Below are positions 14,356 to 16,522 of a stretch of 16,522 nt of DNA, in pieces. The DNA is taken from NCBI RefSeq assembly GCF_048595215.1, contig NZ_JBMDWJ010000341.1, positions 1 through 16,522 of the forward strand, given 5' to 3'. This DNA comes from Siphonobacter sp048595215. GTDB taxonomy: Bacteria > Bacteroidota > Bacteroidia > Cytophagales > Spirosomataceae. The position numbers were made by a program, and so were the translations under genes. The notes under the pieces are model-generated. The model did not search any database and was not told the origin of the DNA. It saw only the letters and a program-made list of their open reading frames with translations. How positions within the stretch are numbered: the stretch's first letter is position 1; each line of letters begins with the position of its first letter.

Positions 14356-15819
14356 ATGAAGAAACTACCGTATATGGCAGGGTTATGTTCCCTGATGATA
14401 CTTTTTTGTATCAGTGCTTCCTGTAAAAAGGCTGATGACAATTTTAATGAACCGGTTGAACAACGGACGGATACCCTTACTATAGCTCAGCTAAGAGATT
14501 TTAGCTCACTGCCTTTACCGAGTCAGATCTATATTACTGATGCTCGAAAACAAGGCCTTTTTAATCTAGATCAGGGTGACCGAAAGACCGCCGATAACCT
14601 AGGTGTAACATTGGTTACTAGCCACGGAATTCGTTACAAACGCGAATATACGGGTCCTGCAAATGCACTATGGTTTGATGTACTTCCCTCCGATGATGAT
14701 ATCGGTCCTGAACTTCAAAACGCGGTTAATGGAGCCGATGATGTATTTATTCCGGATGGATCGTACCGCCAGCGAACAACAGTACGGCTGCGGAGTAACA
14801 TGAAGCTACAAGCCAATCCGGGTAAGGTACTAATTACATTACCCGCTACATATGTATCGCTTGCCAATGCCATTGACCCTAAAATAGACTTGAAAAATGT
14901 GGTGATTGATGGCTTGTCTTGGAATGTTACCACCCGGGAGAATGGTACGTTTGGCACCATATATATCGATAGTCCTAATGTGGCTAATTTAACCATTCAA
15001 AATTGCACGAGTAAAGATTACGACTCTAAGGATAGTACGAATTGGTTAACCTTGAAAATTCCCGCGGGAAAGTCGGCCGAAAACATTGTGGTTAAAAACA
15101 ATGTCGTACGGGCTAGACGTATGGGATGCGAGATTTTTAATCACGATAATTACAACAAATACGTTGGAAAAAATATCGAGGTTAGTAATAATACCTTTTA
15201 CGACTGTCATTTCGGTATTTCCCTCTCGGGGCCCATGGAAAACATTACGGTTGAAAATAATACCGTTAAAAATTGTAGTTTGTATGGTATCGAAATTGCC
15301 GGTGCTTTGCGTAATGTAAAAGTCAACAGTAATAAATTTGAAGGGAAGTTTGATAAGTTCTTCATTGGCTCCAATGATGGAAATGGCAACGGGAGTGTTA
15401 CCGGAGGAATGACCGTTACGGGTAACGAAACCGTTGGACGCTGTACGGGAGGAATTGCTTTATACAATGGTGGAACGTTCACCTTTGCGAATAATAAGTT
15501 CAATATGACGGGTATGATTGAAATTTCACACTCCTCCAACGGTGGATCGTTTAACGATAATACAATTGAAAGTATGTCCAGTAAGGTTATTATCTGCGAT
15601 AATACGTCCAACAATCGTTTTACTAATAATAGCATTTCCAACCGTAATGCTTCTGCCAATCAGGCTATGTTCATGGCGTATGGAAATAAATCGCTTAATC
15701 ATGTTTTGACTGCCAATCGGTTTACGAAAGGTCCGGGAGGAAAATACATGGAAGGTGCTGATGGGGGTACTTATAAAGCTTCTGACAACCAGGATGAGTC
15801 AGGTAGGATAGTTCAGTAA
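14356..15819 (+). CDS. Lipoprotein with right-handed parallel beta-helix
   Basis: This 487-residue protein begins MKKLPYMAGL with a hydrophobic core and a lipobox ending SASC, so Cys23 should be lipidated. The next residues are KKADD; a charged segment after the Cys is common in exported Bacteroidota lipoproteins, so outer-membrane or surface location is plausible. From about residue 110 to the C terminus it shows repeated short strands with Asn ladders (for example VKNNVVRARR, VSNNTFYDCH, VENNTVKNCS, VNSNKFEG, FANNKFNMTG), typical of pectate-lyase-like PbH1 beta-helices. Such folds serve as polysaccharide lyases, hydrolases, epimerases or glycan-binding proteins; no catalytic set could be assigned with confidence. 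It follows the GNT-I-like glycosyltransferase by 151 bp and ends at a strong terminator, so it is probably the last gene of its transcript. Confidence 0.85.
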   Translation: MKKLPYMAGLCSLMILFCISASCKKADDNFNEPVEQRTDTLTIAQLRDFSSLPLPSQIYITDARKQGLFNLDQGDRKTADNLGVTLVTSHGIRYKREYTGPANALWFDVLPSDDDIGPELQNAVNGADDVFIPDGSYRQRTTVRLRSNMKLQANPGKVLITLPATYVSLANAIDPKIDLKNVVIDGLSWNVTTRENGTFGTIYIDSPNVANLTIQNCTSKDYDSKDSTNWLTLKIPAGKSAENIVVKNNVVRARRMGCEIFNHDNYNKYVGKNIEVSNNTFYDCHFGISLSGPMENITVENNTVKNCSLYGIEIAGALRNVKVNSNKFEGKFDKFFIGSNDGNGNGSVTGGMTVTGNETVGRCTGGIALYNGGTFTFANNKFNMTGMIEISHSSNGGSFNDNTIESMSSKVIICDNTSNNRFTNNSISNRNASANQAMFMAYGNKSLNHVLTANRFTKGPGGKYMEGADGGTYKASDNQDESGRIVQ

Positions 15820-15835
15820 AGTTTATCTTTCTTCT

Positions 15836-15879
15836 ACACGTCTGTATAAAGTGTTTTAACTCTATACAGACGTGTTTTT
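15836..15879 (+). terminator. Intrinsic terminator of the beta-helix lipoprotein gene
   Basis: ACACGTCTGTATA (15836-15848) is perfectly complementary to TATACAGACGTGT (15863-15875), a 13-bp stem that can extend by AGT/ACT past one mismatch. A run of five T (15875-15879) follows. It starts 17 bp after the stop codon, a textbook Rho-independent terminator. Confidence 0.88.
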
Positions 15880-16092
15880 ACGAATATCGATCTCGGCTTT
15901 GAACAATTGTTTACTATAAATGAAATTGGTATTTGTAATACTAAACTTGAATAATATGTTAACTTTTATTAATTATATTGTTATAATCCAATGATAAATC
16001 TATTCCGGACAGTATATACTTAACATACTCACTATAAATAGGACTATGTTGGCTTTATTTGTAACATTTATAAGAGTGTAGAAATAATACCT

Positions 16093-16122
16093 TAATAACG
16101 GGAATAATTATTCCCGTTATTA
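16093..16122. repeat. Perfect 30-bp palindrome
   Basis: The half-site TAATAACGGGAATAA (16093-16107) is followed directly by its exact reverse complement (16108-16122), with no spacer and no mismatch. A TTTTT run (16129-16133) follows on the plus strand. It could be a dimer or tetramer binding site, or form a transcript hairpin, but no gene lies immediately before it. Confidence 0.75.
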
Positions 16123-16522
16123 CATTCATTTTTCACTAATCAAGATTAATTGGTAAAAAAATCTATTATCTTTATACAGTTAGCTAGTTGAGAATGAAGC
16201 TCCATTTTTAAAAAAATTAGTGATAAGTTGCTAAAGGTTAACCTTTTGTCTATTCTTTGAATAATTCAATTTATTAATTAGACATTAAATTAACTGGCAA
16301 GCTTACGTATAGTAGTTAAGTTGGCATGAACTTTTTGCCTTTTTAAGTGGTAAAGAAAATTTAATTAGAAGGTTTGCTCATTCCGCTCCGAACAAACGTA
16401 TATTTACAAATCCTTTACTAACTTGGTACTCCTGTCAACGCAAAATGAGTTTTCTCAATACGTTAGTCGCTCATTAACAAGAGTATCCGTTTCATTACAT
16501 TACTCCGCTAATTATCCTTATC

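Larger units (their letters stand above)
15820..16522. other. AT-rich terminal region without a supported gene
   Basis: After the terminator, about 640 bp of very AT-rich DNA contain no credible reading frame on either strand. Noted elements are the 30-bp palindrome (16093-16122), a 14-bp palindrome AAAGGTTAACCTTT (16233-16246), a promoter-like TTG-N20-TATTCTTTG (16228-16259) that has one base too many in the -7 element, and TACGTTTG on the minus strand (16393-16400) without a correctly spaced TTG. A next gene probably begins beyond the right edge. Confidence 0.6.

Noticed and set aside
16321..16339. Sigma-54-like TTGGCATG with a downstream TTGC
   Set aside because: The spacing between the GG and GC elements is two bases too long for a -24/-12 promoter.

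Overview
The window looks like chromosomal DNA of a Bacteroidota bacterium, most plausibly a Cytophagales (Spirosoma/Siphonobacter-like) species. The evidence is two perfect Bacteroidota promoter motifs (TTG-N18/21-TACCTTTG), mostly weak Shine-Dalgarno sequences, Bacteroidota-style lipoprotein signals and the families present. No tRNA, rRNA, CRISPR array or transposase was seen. The genus is inferred.

Left part (1-4666): the start of a secreted protein runs off the left edge on the minus strand. A long inverted repeat separates it from a minus-strand heme oxygenase and a DUF1338 protein (2-oxoadipate dioxygenase/decarboxylase family). A divergent pair follows on the plus strand: an MFS transporter behind a clear promoter, then an EamA/DMT transporter 8 bp downstream.

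Middle part (4683-10016), all on the minus strand. In transcription order it reads: a small Cys-rich lipoprotein with its own promoter; a DUF2235 protein (Tle1-like alpha/beta-hydrolase); a fusion of a trypsin/NAL1-like serine protease with a DNA/RNA non-specific (NUC1) endonuclease; and a cytoplasmic GH13 alpha-amylase-family enzyme. The lipase-like protein beside the protease-nuclease is the most interesting assembly here. It could be an uncharacterised conflict or defence module, but that is inference.

Right part (10017-16522), all on the plus strand, becomes markedly AT-rich with long intergenic spacers and looks like part of a surface or exopolysaccharide locus. It holds a WecG/TagA/CpsF (GT26) glycosyltransferase, an unrecognised protein with an Ig-like (ASH-type) domain and one membrane helix whose 3' end looks frameshifted, a GNT-I-like glycosyltransferase, and a beta-helix lipoprotein ending at a strong intrinsic terminator. 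The last 700 bp hold no convincing gene but do contain a perfect 30-bp palindrome.
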